A stretch of 49,727 nt of DNA from CAVTWS01 sp963738445 (GTDB lineage Bacteria > Actinomycetota > Acidimicrobiia > Acidimicrobiales > SHLQ01): assembly GCA_963738445.1 (NCBI GenBank), contig CAVTWS010000013.1, forward strand, positions 1 to 49,727. Reading direction: 5' to 3'. Both the position numbers and the translations under genes were made by a program. Under the pieces are notes generated by a model. The model had not been told where the DNA came from. It did not search any database and was given only the letters and a program-made list of their open reading frames with translations. Position 1 is the stretch's first letter. The number at the start of each line of letters is the position of its first letter. Below, one piece after another: positions 19,115 to 28,384 of this stretch.

Positions 19115-21782
19115 ATGTCGGACCGCTACGACCTCGGAATCGACCTCGGAACCAAGACCACCACAGCGGCGATCGGCCGCGGCATCGGGTGCCGTCGACG
19201 TGGTGAGCCTCGGGGCCAGCAGTGACCGCATCCCGAGCGCTCTGTTCCTCTCCGTCGATGGGCAGATCCACGTCGGAGAAGCGGCAGCCCGTCTCGGCGA
19301 GCGTGATCCAGCCGGCTTGGCCACCGATTTCAAGAGCCACGTCGGTGGCAATGACTCGCTGATCGTTCGCACCTCGCCGTTCTCCGCCGAAGCCCTTCTG
19401 GCCAAGATCATCGCCCACGTGGTGCAGCGGGTGACCGAGCTCGAGGGCGCTCAGCCCGGTCACACCGTCGTGACTCACCCCACCTCCTGGAACTCCTTTC
19501 GGATCGACCTGGTGGAGCAGGCCGTCAAGCGAGCCGACGTCGACCGGTGCTCGCTGACCACCGAGGCCGAGGCGGCCGCCCATACCTACGCCGCCCGCCA
19601 CCCTCTGGTCGACGGCGACACCATCGCCACGTACGAGTTGGGTGCCGGCTCCTTCGAGGCTGCGGTGCTCCGCCATCACGCCGGCACCTTCTCGGTGCTG
19701 GCCTGTCAGACCATCCCCGGGCTGGGCGGAGAGTGGTTCGCCGATGCCATCGTGGCGCTGGTCACCCGCGAGCTCGTGACCCGAGGATCCGAGGCCGGCA
19801 CCGTCCCCGCTGCCGATCCGCGCTTCCGTCATCTGTGCTCGGCGGCCAAAGACCTGCTCAGCATCGACGACTCGGCCGAGATCCCCGTTCCCACACGCTC
19901 AGGTGTCGAGGTCGTGTCGGTATCACGTCGCGATTTCGAGGCCATGATCAATGATCAGGTCGACCTCACCGTCACCGCGCTGTCGTCGGTCATCGACTCC
20001 ACGACCGGTGGGATCTCGCCCGTCGCGGTGATGCCGATCGGTGGATCGAGCCGCATGCCGATCGTGTTGCGGTCGCTGCGGGACCGCTTCGGGACAGTCG
20101 TCGTGAACGACGTCGATCCGCAGACCGCGGTGGCCCGAGGCGCCGCCCTCACGGCCCGTCGCCGCGGCGCCGACGCCAGCACGCCCGCCGCTCCGACGCA
20201 GGTGATCGAACCCCCTTCGATCCGCGATCTCGGGCCGATGTCGGTCGTGACACGGGACCTGAGCACCCAGTCGAGCCGGCGGCGGCCGATGATCCTCGCC
20301 GCGGCCGTACTCGCCGTCGTGGCCATCGGAGCCGCAGCCTTCCTCTCCTTGGGCGGAGATGACGACGACGGCGGGGAGGCGGCGGCGAACGGCCCGGGCG
20401 GGAGTGAAGGCGGCGAGCCCGCCCCGGACGCCCCCGATCTGGGTGACGGCGGTGACAACGGGGCGAGGGAGACGTCGAGCGACGGACCCATCGCATCGGC
20501 CGCGGGCATGGTGCTGATCCCCTCCGGCTCGTACTCGGTCGGCGCCGAGAACCCCGAACCCTTCCTCGCCGAGAGCCCGCTGACCGACGTCACCCTCGAC
20601 GGGTTCAACATCGACGAGCACGAGGTGACCAACGCCGATTTTCAGGCCTTCATCGACGCCACCGGCGCCGAATCGCCGGCGACGTGGAGCGGCGGGATCA
20701 TGCCCGCGGGTCAGGGGCAACATCCCGTCCGAGGCGTCACCTACGACTGGGCCACCGCCTTCTGTACGTCGATCGACAAGCGCCTGCCCACCGAAGCCGA
20801 ATGGGAGGTGACGGCGAGCGGTTCGGACGGGCGGCTGTACCCGTGGGGTGACGACAGCAGCGCCGTCTCCCTTCCCGCCACGGGCACCTATCCGGTTGGA
20901 TCGGTCGCCGACAACGTGACCGAGCTCGGGGTCTACGACCTCGTCGGCAACGCCTGGGAATGGGTGGGCGACACGTACGACCCCCGCTTGGACCCCGCGT
21001 TGCGAGTGATGCGAGGTGGCCAGAACGGCTACGTGCGCAAGAACACCACCCGCCTGCCGCTCGACCCACTCCGCTCCAACGCAGTCAACATCGCCGGGTT
21101 CCGGTGCGCCGCATCTGCGGTCGACGACGGCATCGCGCCACTGGCGTTCGGCGACTACGAACGCCCGACCACACCTCCGGTCGTCGAACCCGAGCCGCTC
21201 CCAGACGGTGTCTTGGTGCTCGACACCTTCCAGGACCCGACATCGGGATGGATCGAGGTCAGCAACGAGCAGGGCCGATTCGGGTATCACCCCAACGAGT
21301 ACTTCCACCTCGAGACGAAGGTGGGCGGCGAGGAGGTGCTGGCGTTCGGCCCGACGGTGCTCGACCCAACTCAGGCGGTGTCCATCTCCACCGCGGCCCG
21401 AGTCGAACCGAACCTCACCGGGGAGAAGGGCGACTTCAAGTTCGGGATCGCCTTCGCCTTCGACACGTCGAGCGACGACCGTCCGGGCCTGGTGTTCCTC
21501 GCCGATCCCCGCAACCAGCTGTGGTTGTTGTGCCAGAGGCGGCCGGGCGGCGGGTACGACGTGCTCACCGAGGGGCCGTTCAACTGGCTCGACCTCATCG
21601 AGCTGCGAGTCGAGTCCGACGGCGAGGGCACCTTCGACTTCTACGTCGGGGACACCTTGGTGTACACCCGCCCGATCCCTGAGGCCACCGGGTCATCGAG
21701 CGGTTTCGTCCTGCTGAGCAGCCCCGACTCGACCGTGGTGCACATCCACTTCGACACGTTCGAGATCGCCGAGCTCGACTGA
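19115..21782 (+). CDS. Hsp70-like ATPase - TM - SUMF1-like - lectin-like fusion protein
   Basis: About 889 residues. Residues 1-350 are an Hsp70/actin-fold ATPase: phosphate-1 YDLGIDLGTKTTTA, phosphate-2 YELGAGSFEAAV and adenosine motif PIGGSSRMPIV. The usual phosphate-2 Asp is Glu. There is no substrate-binding or DnaJ-linked tail. A single TM helix follows (about 391-411), then an acidic linker, an FGE/SUMF1-like domain (about 465-666; PSGSYSVGAENPEPF, EHEVTNADFQAF, RLPTEAEWEV, GNAWEWVGD) and a C-terminal jelly-roll-like domain from about 700 (VLDTFQDPTSGW). The FGE copper-binding cysteines are missing, so the domain is likely a binding module. One frame change near 19187 affects only the first 25 residues. 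Confidence 0.85.
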
Positions 21783-21801
21783 GCGCCCCCCGGTTGGCGC
21801 T
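21782..21801. terminator. Short hairpin between convergent genes
   Basis: AGCGCC and GGCGCT pair around an 8-base loop immediately after the stop of the Hsp70-SUMF1 gene and before the end of the convergent DDN-like gene. There is no U tract, as is common in high-GC actinobacteria. Confidence 0.35.
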
Positions 21802-21853
21802 GCCGCGACCGATCCCGTCCACGGAGGACGAGAGGGCCCCGCCTCGAGGGTGA

Positions 21854-22288
21854 CTATGCAGCCGGTCTCAGCAAGATGACAGGGATGCGGCGGTCGGTCT
21901 TGGTCTGGTAGTTGGCGTACTGCTTGTAGATGCCTACCAGGCGGGGCCACAGCTCGTCGCGGGTGGCGCTGTCGGCCACGTGCGCGGTCATGATCTGGCG
22001 GCCGCCGCCGACCTCGACTTCGACTTTCGGGTTGGCCCGGAGGTTGTGCACCCACGCCGGGTCGCGGTCATCGCCGCCGTTCGAACCCACCACAGCGAAC
22101 GTGCCATCGCCCACGTCGAGGTACAGCAACGGCGTCTGCCGAGGCTGTCCGGTCTTCGCGCCCACGGTGTGGAGGATGCACAGCGGCGCGCCCTTGAAGC
22201 TGACCTTGCCCTTGCGGAACCGGATCCAGGCGTTGAAGACCCTGTTGACGGCCTTCTGGAAAGGTGCGGATTTCGAACGATCGACCAT
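21854..22288 (-). CDS. DDN-like deazaflavin (F420)-dependent nitroreductase family protein
   Basis: 144 residues of the split beta-barrel family typified by mycobacterial Ddn. The sequence shows GAPLCILHTVGAKTGQPRQT, then LLYLDVGDGTFAVVGSNGG and DPAWVHNLRANPKVEVEV, the usual F420-binding signatures. Such enzymes reduce quinones or enones using F420H2, or protect against oxidative stress. It sits 73 bp after the selenoprotein glutathione peroxidase on the same strand, separated only by tail-duplication repeats, which suggests shared redox-stress expression. Start ATG 22288; no frame problems. Confidence 0.92.
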   Translation of the reverse strand: MVDRSKSAPFQKAVNRVFNAWIRFRKGKVSFKGAPLCILHTVGAKTGQPRQTPLLYLDVGDGTFAVVGSNGGDDRDPAWVHNLRANPKVEVEVGGGRQIMTAHVADSATRDELWPRLVGIYKQYANYQTKTDRRIPVILLRPAA

Positions 22289-22296
22289 GGCGGCTA

Positions 22297-22390
22297 CAGC
22301 ACCGAGTCCAGCTCGCTGCTGTGGCTCATGTCAGCACCGAGTCCAGCTCGCTGCTGTGGCTCATGTCAGCACCGAGTCCAGCTCGCTGCT
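22297..22390 (-). repeat. Tandem 35-bp repeat copying the 3' end and stop codon of gpx
   Basis: Two complete 35-bp units (22297-22331, 22332-22366) and a 24-base third copy inside the gene (22367-22390). The unit contains the last codons of the glutathione peroxidase including TGA, plus a few bases beyond. The array fills the space between gpx and the next start codon at 22288. Confidence 0.9.
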
Positions 22391-22843
22391 GATGTCCTCA
22401 GGCGTCGCCACGGGGCTGTAACGCTTCACCACTGCGCCCGACCTGTCGACCAGGAACTTGGTGAAGTTCCACGGAATCTCCGTGGTGCCGTCGTCGTTGG
22501 GCTGCTCCGCCGTGAGGTACTGGTAGAGCGGGGCCGCGCCGTCACCGTTGACGTCGATCTTGGCGAACATCGGGAAGTTGGCGTCATAGGTGGAGGTGGC
22601 GAACTCGAGCACCTCGGCGTTGGTTCCAGGTTCCTGGGCGCCGAACTGGTTGCACGGGAACGCGAGGACCGTGAACCCCTGGGCGCCGTGCTTCTCCTGC
22701 AGTGCACGCAGACCTGCGTACTGGGGCGTGAGCCCTCAACGACTGGCGACGTTGACGACCAGGCACACCTGGCCGTCGTACTGCGCGAAGTCGACAGAGT
22801 CTCCGGTGATGGAGTCCATCGTGAATTCGTGGAACCGGGCCAT
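22361..22843 (-). CDS. gpx: Glutathione peroxidase, selenocysteine-containing (UGA-encoded Sec36)
   Basis: 160 residues in one continuous frame interrupted only by TGA at codon 36 (22736-22738). The context is VNVASR-U-GLTPQY, exactly where the family has its catalytic Cys or Sec. The other catalytic residues are present: Gln in FPCNQFG, and Trp and Asn in PWNFTKF. The family reduces peroxides with thiols in the cytoplasm, and Sec raises the rate. A SECIS-like hairpin starts 15 bases after the UGA. ATG 22843 follows GGAGGT, with a TAGGGT -10 box at 22873-22878. A sequencing error turning a Cys codon TGC/TGT into TGA is the main alternative, but the hairpin argues against it. Confidence 0.88.
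22704..22721 (-). promoter_or_regulatory. Bacterial SECIS hairpin of gpx
   Basis: On the minus strand GTACGCA and TGCGTGC pair (7 bp, one G-U) around a GGTC loop. It starts 15 bases after the in-frame TGA, with the loop 22 bases after it, within the spacing SelB accepts. The central ten bases GCAGGTCTGC are, as I recall it, the same as the apical core of the E. coli fdhF SECIS. Confidence 0.85.
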
Positions 22844-22872
22844 GGCACCTCCAGGTCAGCCGCGGACCGCCC

Positions 22873-22878
22873 ACCCTA
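22873..22878 (-). promoter_or_regulatory. -10 box for gpx (TAGGGT)
   Basis: Minus-strand TAGGGT matches TANNNT about 30 bases before the gpx ATG, leaving a leader of roughly 23 bases with the GGAGGT site. It suggests gpx can be expressed apart from the upstream oxygenase operon. Confidence 0.4.
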
Positions 22879-22921
22879 GCCGGGCCGATGGATCAGACGA
22901 GTAACAGCTTCGTCGAATGGG

Positions 22922-23413
22922 TCAGAGCCCGGTGTACGTGATGTCTGTCCGGTCCCGGCGGCCGACCGTGAAGTCGGGGCCGAACACGAATCGCTTCTCG
23001 GGGTCGAACGGGACGGTGTAGGTCCAGTCGAAGGCGCAGACCCGTCGGGCGATCAACCAGCGACCGTCACGGCGTTCGAACCGGTCGACGTAGCGCAGGC
23101 CGAGCACCATGTCGGAGCCGTCGCCGACGTGGTGGGCCTCGCAGTAGGTGTCGACCTGGGCGGTGTCACCGTCGAGGCGGATGGAGGGGTCGGCGATGAA
23201 GTGGTGGGTGGCGCGGAAGTGGGGGAGCACTTCGCACACCCACCGGGCGAACTCGGTGCCGGAGCCCCGGAAGCTGTTGTGGTCGTCGAACCCGTCCGGG
23301 TGGTAGCACGACGCCATCATCTCCTCGTCGAGCCGGTCCGTGCCGCGAGCGAGCCGTTTGACGACATCGGTGATCTCGGCCCGGGCGATCAGGTCCTCCA
23401 CGGACAGGCTCAC
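22922..23413 (-). CDS. SnoaL-like (NTF2 fold) protein
   Basis: 163 residues of the NTF2-like fold in the SnoaL_4 style: an N-terminal helix with ITDVVKRLARGTDRLD, then CYHPDGFDDHNSFRG, HHFIADPSIRLDGDTAQVDTY and a C-terminal RRDGRWLIARR. Such proteins accompany ring-hydroxylating oxygenases as small beta subunits or act as stand-alone isomerases/dehydratases. It starts 50 bp after the Rieske oxygenase on the same strand, which makes a partner role reasonable. GTG start after AGGAG. Confidence 0.88.
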   Translation of the reverse strand: MSLSVEDLIARAEITDVVKRLARGTDRLDEEMMASCYHPDGFDDHNSFRGSGTEFARWVCEVLPHFRATHHFIADPSIRLDGDTAQVDTYCEAHHVGDGSDMVLGLRYVDRFERRDGRWLIARRVCAFDWTYTVPFDPEKRFVFGPDFTVGRRDRTDITYTGL

Positions 23414-23462
23414 GGGTTCTCCTGTTCGCCTTCGGCCGTGCCTGCGGCACGCGCCGTGCGGC

Positions 23463-24797
23463 TCACGAGCGCACGCCGGTGACCCACTCGTCGAGGTTGC
23501 GGTGCAGGTTGATGGCCCGACACTCCTCGGCCGACAACGTGATGTGCTTCAGGCCGGGCTGGTGCAGCCCGAGCTGCGCCGTGCGCATGATGCCGACGTC
23601 CTGGTTCATGACGAAACCGAAGTCGGTGCGGTCCGGCACCTCCATGGTCATCGGCTCGGCCCGGGGCGCATCGGGAGCGGACCGGTGGAACGTCATCATC
23701 ACGAACTGGCACTCGTCCGCGGTGAGGCCGGGACGGCTGGACAACACCGAGACCATGTCGGGCATCACGAGGACGGTGGCGTTGGGGAACAGGTTGTACT
23801 GGTGCAACGCGGTGAGCCCCGCGGTGTCGTACCCCGACAGGTCGACGCCTTTCTCGGCGTAATGCGAGGCCATGGCAGCCGCGATGGCGTCCTGGGCGGT
23901 CTCGCCCTCGGCGAGTGGCGGGAGCGGCGCATCGGGTCCGAGGCCCATGCGCCCGCCCTGACACACCATCCAGCTCGACCACACCGATTCGTCCGTGGCG
24001 TTGCGTACCCGCGGCGACGGTACGCCGTACTGCTGGTACGACACGCCGTGGCGGTACCAGAGACGCTGGCGGGCGTCGATGTCGTCGATGTGTCCGAGCA
24101 TTTCCCGATGGATGCCCTGGATGTGGTAGGTCTCGGAGAACCCCTCGGCGACAACCTTCCAGTTGGCCGGCATGTTCGACACGATCAGGTGCTGGCACCG
24201 GTAGTCGTCGACCGGACAGAACGTGGCGACATCGGTGGGGATGCCTTCGAGCCACTCCGACAGGGGCATGGCGTCGATGTCGGCGTTGACGAACACCATG
24301 CGGCCCCACGTGTCGACCTGGGCCGGGATGAGCGCGTACTCGTCGTTGTCGAGCACGCCGAAGCCCTTGCGCGACGGCACCTCGCGGAGGCGTCCCTCGG
24401 TCGTCCAGGCCCAACGGTGATACGGGCAGCGGAGCTCGGTGAGCCCGGCGCCGGTGCCCTGGCAGAGGGCGTTGCCACGATGCCGGCACGTGTTCTGGAA
24501 GGCCCGGAGCTGACCGTCGGAACCGCGCACGACGAGGATCGAGAGCCAGCCGGCCCGGTACTCGTAGTAGTCGCCGGGCTCGGCCACGTGGTCGACGCTG
24601 CAGGCGATCTGCCACACCTTGGGCCACACCCGCTCGTTCTCCCGGGCCGCCCACTCCGGCGAGATGTAGCGGTCGACCGCCACGAGGGTCGGACCGCGGC
24701 GGTCGAGGCCCGAGGCCGTGATGGCCAGCCCTTCGAACTCGCGCTCGAGGACCGCGTCGGTCGACAGGTCGACCGGGTGGGGTTCCAGGGTGGTCAT
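23463..24797 (-). CDS. Rieske aromatic-ring-hydroxylating oxygenase, alpha subunit
   Basis: 444 residues. The Rieske 2Fe-2S ligands are in NTCRHRGNALC and RCPYHRWAW (about residues 105-130). The mononuclear Fe(II) site is indicated by EGFSETYHIQGIH. The family uses O2 and electrons from a reductase, not present here, to hydroxylate or demethylate aromatic or quaternary-amine substrates. The start codon overlaps the stop of the upstream deacylase-like gene (ATGA), so the two are translationally coupled. A SnoaL-like protein follows. Substrate not determinable from the sequence. Confidence 0.93.
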   Translation of the reverse strand: MTTLEPHPVDLSTDAVLEREFEGLAITASGLDRRGPTLVAVDRYISPEWAARENERVWPKVWQIACSVDHVAEPGDYYEYRAGWLSILVVRGSDGQLRAFQNTCRHRGNALCQGTGAGLTELRCPYHRWAWTTEGRLREVPSRKGFGVLDNDEYALIPAQVDTWGRMVFVNADIDAMPLSEWLEGIPTDVATFCPVDDYRCQHLIVSNMPANWKVVAEGFSETYHIQGIHREMLGHIDDIDARQRLWYRHGVSYQQYGVPSPRVRNATDESVWSSWMVCQGGRMGLGPDAPLPPLAEGETAQDAIAAAMASHYAEKGVDLSGYDTAGLTALHQYNLFPNATVLVMPDMVSVLSSRPGLTADECQFVMMTFHRSAPDAPRAEPMTMEVPDRTDFGFVMNQDVGIMRTAQLGLHQPGLKHITLSAEECRAINLHRNLDEWVTGVRS

Positions 24798-26507
24798 CGG
24801 GTGCTCCTGACGAGTCGGCCGGGCCGGGACCCGGTGTCGGTGTCGTGGCGACGGGTGACCGTGCCGGCGACGATCGTTGCGGTGTAGCCCGAGGCTTCCT
24901 GGACGAGGCGGCGGGCGCCGCTCGGAAGGTCGTTGCGGAACTCGGGGGCGTGGAGGCGGAGGCGGTCGAGATCGATCACATTGACGTCGGCCCGCAGGCC
25001 CGGGGTCAACGTGCCCCGGTCCGACAGGCCGTACAACTCGGCGTTGTTGGCCGTCATCTTGTGGACGACGGTCTCGATGGGCAGCTTGGCGCCCCGGGTG
25101 CGGTCGCGGGTCCACATGGTCAGCATCGTGGTGGGGGTGGAGGCGTCGCAGATCACGCTGACGTGCGCGCCGCCGTCACCGATGCCGAGCACGGTCGCCG
25201 GGTGGAGAAGCATCTCGCGGACGGGATCGAGGCTGAAGTCGCTGTACCCGAGGAGGGGTCGAACGAGGAGGCTGCGTCCGTCGTTCTCGAGCAGGAGGTC
25301 GTACAGGAGGCGGTAGGGATCGATGCCGGCGGCGCGGGCCCGGGCGGCGATCGACGTGTCGGGGGCCGGCTCGTACTCGGGTGGATCGCCGAGCTCGAAG
25401 ATGCGGTCGAGGCCCATGCCGACGTAGCTGGGCATCGGCACGAGGTCGTCCTCGGCGAGGATGGCGACCCGGACGCCCGGCTCCCGCATCGCGCGCCACC
25501 CGCTCGTCGAGCGGCAGGTCGGCGATCGACAAGTAGGTGGGTCGGGTGCGGAACGGGTGGAAGTTCTGTAGGCCGAGCATCATGCCGATCGGTCTCCCGG
25601 TGACCTGGGGGCGCAGCGGGATGCCGTCGGCGTGGGCGGCGGACGCTTCGTCGAGGAGGCGCTTCCAGTCGTCGGGGACGACGTCGTGCTGCACGAAGCC
25701 GTAGGTGATGGGTCGGCCGGTGTGCTCGGCCAGGCGGCGCATCCATGCCATCTCCCGGTCGGGGGCGGAGAGGTCCTCTCCCTGGATGCCGGCCGGAGCG
25801 AGCTCGAACACACCGCGCCCGGCCCGGGCCAGGGCGTCGCCGAGCGCGAACAACTCGTCGTCGGCGGCGAAGGTGCCGGGGACCGGCTCGCCGTCGATCG
25901 CCTTGTGCAGGATCGTGCGGCTGGTCGACACCCCGACCGCCCCCGCCTCCACCGCTTCCTGCACGATGGCGCGCATGCGGTCCAGATCGTCGGGGGTGGC
26001 CGGTTCGTTGCGGGCGCCCCGTTCACCCATGACGTAGGCCCGGATGGCGCCGTGAGGAGCGAGCGCGGCCACATCGAGCGCCTTCGGCTCCGCCTCCAGG
26101 GCATCGAGGTACTCGGGGAACGTCTCCCAGGACCAGCGGATGCCGTCGTGGAGGGCGGTGCCGGGGATGTCCTCGACCCCCTCCATGAGTCCGATCAACC
26201 AGGCGCGCTTCTCCGGGGCGACGGGCGCGAACCCGACACCGCAGTTGCCGAGCACCAGGGTGGTGACGCCGTGCCACGACGAAGGCGACAGGGTGGGGTC
26301 CCAGGTGACCTGACCGTCGTAGTGGGTGTGGATGTCGACGAAACCGGGGGTGACGACCTGGCCGTCGGCGTCGAGCTCCTCGGCGCCCGCGGCGTCGACT
26401 CGGCCGACGATGGTGATGTGCCCGTCATCGATGGCGACATCGGCGACGATCGGGCCGGCGCCGGTGCCGTCGACCACCAGCCCGTTGCGAATGACCAGGT
26501 CGTGCAT
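24794..26507 (-). CDS. N-acyl-D-amino-acid deacylase family amidohydrolase
   Basis: About 571 residues with the D-aminoacylase layout: MHDLVIRNGLVVDGTG, metal motif DIHTHYDGQ, LGNCGVGFAP with the bridging Cys, STSRTILH, and C-terminal GIGDGGAHVSV with the catalytic Asp. One frame change near 25490 (between LPLDERVA and MREPGVRVAIL) is probably an indel. It leads an operon with the Rieske oxygenase, suggesting that hydrolysis of an amide or cyclic imide is linked to the oxygenation. GAGGAG precedes the ATG. Confidence 0.86.
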
Positions 26508-26542
26508 CTCGGCTCCTCGGGGACGTGTCGTCCGAAGTGCCC

Positions 26543-26548
26543 AATGTA
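26543..26548 (-). promoter_or_regulatory. -10 box of the deacylase-Rieske operon (TACATT)
   Basis: Minus-strand TACATT fits TANNNT, about 36 bases before the ATG at 26507, with a GAGGAG ribosome site in the resulting leader. Confidence 0.4.
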
Positions 26549-26573
26549 CGAGCCGGGCCCCGGCCCACACCAA

Positions 26574-27383
26574 CTACGACAGCTCGGTGGGTTCGTCGGC
26601 GGTCGGTGCGGTCGGTGCGGTCGGCGCCGCAGGCGCGCCGAAGCGATCGAGGAGCCGGAGCAGCTCGAAGGGGAGAGGGAAGACGATCGTGGAGTTCTTC
26701 TCGACCGAGATCTCAGCCAGGGTGGCCAGGGTCCGTAGCTGAAGCGCGGACGGATGGCGCTCGAAGGTCTCCGCGGCCATCCCGAGCTTCTCGGCGGCCT
26801 CGTATTCGCCGGCGGCGTGGATGACCTTGGCGCGCCGTTCGCGCTCGGATTCGGCCTCCCGGGCCATGGCCCGCCGCATCTGTTCGGGGAGCTCGACGTC
26901 CTTCAGCTCGACCATCGTCACCTCGATGCCCCAGGGTTCGGTGGCCTGATCGATGAGAATGCGGAGACGATTGGAGTTGGCCTCCCGGTCCCGCAGCAGC
27001 GAGTCGAGGTCGACCTGACGCAGGACGGTCAGCAGGGTCGCCTGCGCGACCTGGGCGGTGGCGTAGTGGTGGTTCTGGACCGACATGACGGAACGGACCG
27101 GATCCCGAACGACGTAGTAGGTCACGCCATTCACCCGGACGGTCACGTTGTCCCGGGTGACGAGCTCTTGAGTCGGGATCTCGATGGCGATCGTGCGCAG
27201 GCTGACGCGGGTGATCTTGTCGAGGATGGGCAGCACGATGATCAGGCCCGGGCCGCGGGCGCCCTTGAGTCGACCCAGTCGGAAGTGCACCGCCCGCTCG
27301 TACTCGGGGACGACGCGAAGCGACATCAGTACGAGGGCGACCACGACAGCGACGACGATCAGCACGATCCAGAGGACGATCAC
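26574..27383 (-). CDS. Slipin/stomatin family SPFH protein
   Basis: 269 residues. One N-terminal membrane helix (residues 1-20, rich in Val/Ile/Leu) leads into an SPFH domain: VPEYERAVHFRLGRL, GPGLIIVLPILDK, TRDNVTVRVNGVTYY and the EVTMVELKDVELPEQMRRA block. A short Ala-Pro-Thr repeat ends the protein. Slipins form membrane-attached oligomers and are often encoded beside an NfeD protease partner, which is not seen here. GTG start at 27383. Clean frame. Confidence 0.93.
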   Translation of the reverse strand: MIVLWIVLIVVAVVVALVLMSLRVVPEYERAVHFRLGRLKGARGPGLIIVLPILDKITRVSLRTIAIEIPTQELVTRDNVTVRVNGVTYYVVRDPVRSVMSVQNHHYATAQVAQATLLTVLRQVDLDSLLRDREANSNRLRILIDQATEPWGIEVTMVELKDVELPEQMRRAMAREAESERERRAKVIHAAGEYEAAEKLGMAAETFERHPSALQLRTLATLAEISVEKNSTIVFPLPFELLRLLDRFGAPAAPTAPTAPTADEPTELS

Positions 27384-27423
27384 GAGTCCAGCGTCGTCCG
27401 CGCCCGGCGCCGGCGAAAGAGCC

Positions 27424-28323
27424 CTAGGTCCTCTGCGTCGGGCTTCCGCTCCGCCGCAGCCGGGCCGCGAACTCGTCGGCGGCAGGATCGCGCACGGCGC
27501 CGGCCCGGCGGGCGATCACGAGCTCACGTTGCAGCAGTTGCGGCCCGACCACGACGCCGGAACCCGGTCCGTCGCCGTGGACCGGGAGCACCGTCCACCC
27601 CATCCCCAGCCGCACCATCTGCCGCAACACGTCGGGCTGGTGGCTCTCAGCGGCGATCTTCAGCGGCGCCCCGAGGGCCCGGAGCGCGGCGGCGATCCGC
27701 TGGCGGGTGTGGGAGCTGCCGGGGAACAGCACCCAGGGTCCCCACGTCGCCGGAATCTCCAGAGGCGCGCCGGGTGGCGCCAGCACCCACAGCGGCTCGC
27801 TCAGGAGTGGCTCGGTCTCGATCCCGGTGGGGTGCTCGGGGGGCTCGACGCAGACGACGAGATCGAGGCGCCCGTCCCGTAGATCCGCGAGCAACTCGGC
27901 CGAGGGCGCCACCGTGAGCCGGAGGTCGACGGTGGGACGCTCGGATCGGAAACCACGGATCACCTCGGGGTGGTGCACGACGGCGGAGACGTCGATCATG
28001 CCGACCCGCACGGTGCCGGCCGTCGCGGTGCGAATCCGGTCGGCCCAATCGGCGACGTCACCGGTGAGGGAGACGACGTGGCGGGCGTGGTCGAGCAGCG
28101 GGGTCGCTGACACACGGAGCACCCGGCGGCGCCCCAACGATTCGAACAGGTCGATGCCGAGCCGGCGTTCGAGCTCGGCGAGCCCCTGCGACAGCGCCGA
28201 CGGGCTCACGCCGACCCCGGCCGCCGCCACCGACCAGGTGGGCGCATCGGCCACGGCCACCAGATATTCGAGCTGGCGGATCGAGATGTCGGGCAGCACG
28301 GAGCGAGGCGGCACCCGGCGCAC
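27424..28323 (-). CDS. LysR-family transcriptional regulator
   Basis: 299 residues. The N-terminal winged helix-turn-helix reads ISIRQLEYLVAVADAPTWSVAAAG-type sequence followed by SPSALSQGLAELERRLG. The remainder is a periplasmic-binding-like effector domain. It diverges from the ino1-type gene with only 61 bp between the start codons, so it probably regulates that gene and itself. The shared gap holds two similar stretches, TTGCTTCACTG and TTGCTTACTG, that could be half sites. GTG start. Confidence 0.9.
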   Translation of the reverse strand: MRRVPPRSVLPDISIRQLEYLVAVADAPTWSVAAAGVGVSPSALSQGLAELERRLGIDLFESLGRRRVLRVSATPLLDHARHVVSLTGDVADWADRIRTATAGTVRVGMIDVSAVVHHPEVIRGFRSERPTVDLRLTVAPSAELLADLRDGRLDLVVCVEPPEHPTGIETEPLLSEPLWVLAPPGAPLEIPATWGPWVLFPGSSHTRQRIAAALRALGAPLKIAAESHQPDVLRQMVRLGMGWTVLPVHGDGPGSGVVVGPQLLQRELVIARRAGAVRDPAADEFAARLRRSGSPTQRT

Positions 28324-28371
28324 AATAGTTCACTCTTGCTTCACTGACCGTCGAGTTGCCACGTAGTTGCT

Positions 28372-28377
28372 TACTGT
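28372..28377 (+). promoter_or_regulatory. Leaderless -10 box for ino1 (TACTGT)
   Basis: TACTGT lies seven bases before the ATG at 28385. It overlaps the second TTGCTTACTG-like sequence, so a LysR protein bound there would act directly on initiation. Confidence 0.5.
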
Positions 28378-28384
28378 CTCGGTC

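Noticed and set aside
16599..19832. Very long minus-strand open frame (over 1000 codons) opposite the crotonase, synthetase and Hsp70 genes
   Set aside because: Antisense frames stay open in high-GC coding DNA. The sequence is Gly/Arg/Val-rich with no family motif, while the plus strand carries clear domains.
20508..21112. Active formylglycine-generating enzyme
   Set aside because: The SUMF1-like domain lacks the cysteines needed for copper binding and catalysis in the conserved GG-x-R region.
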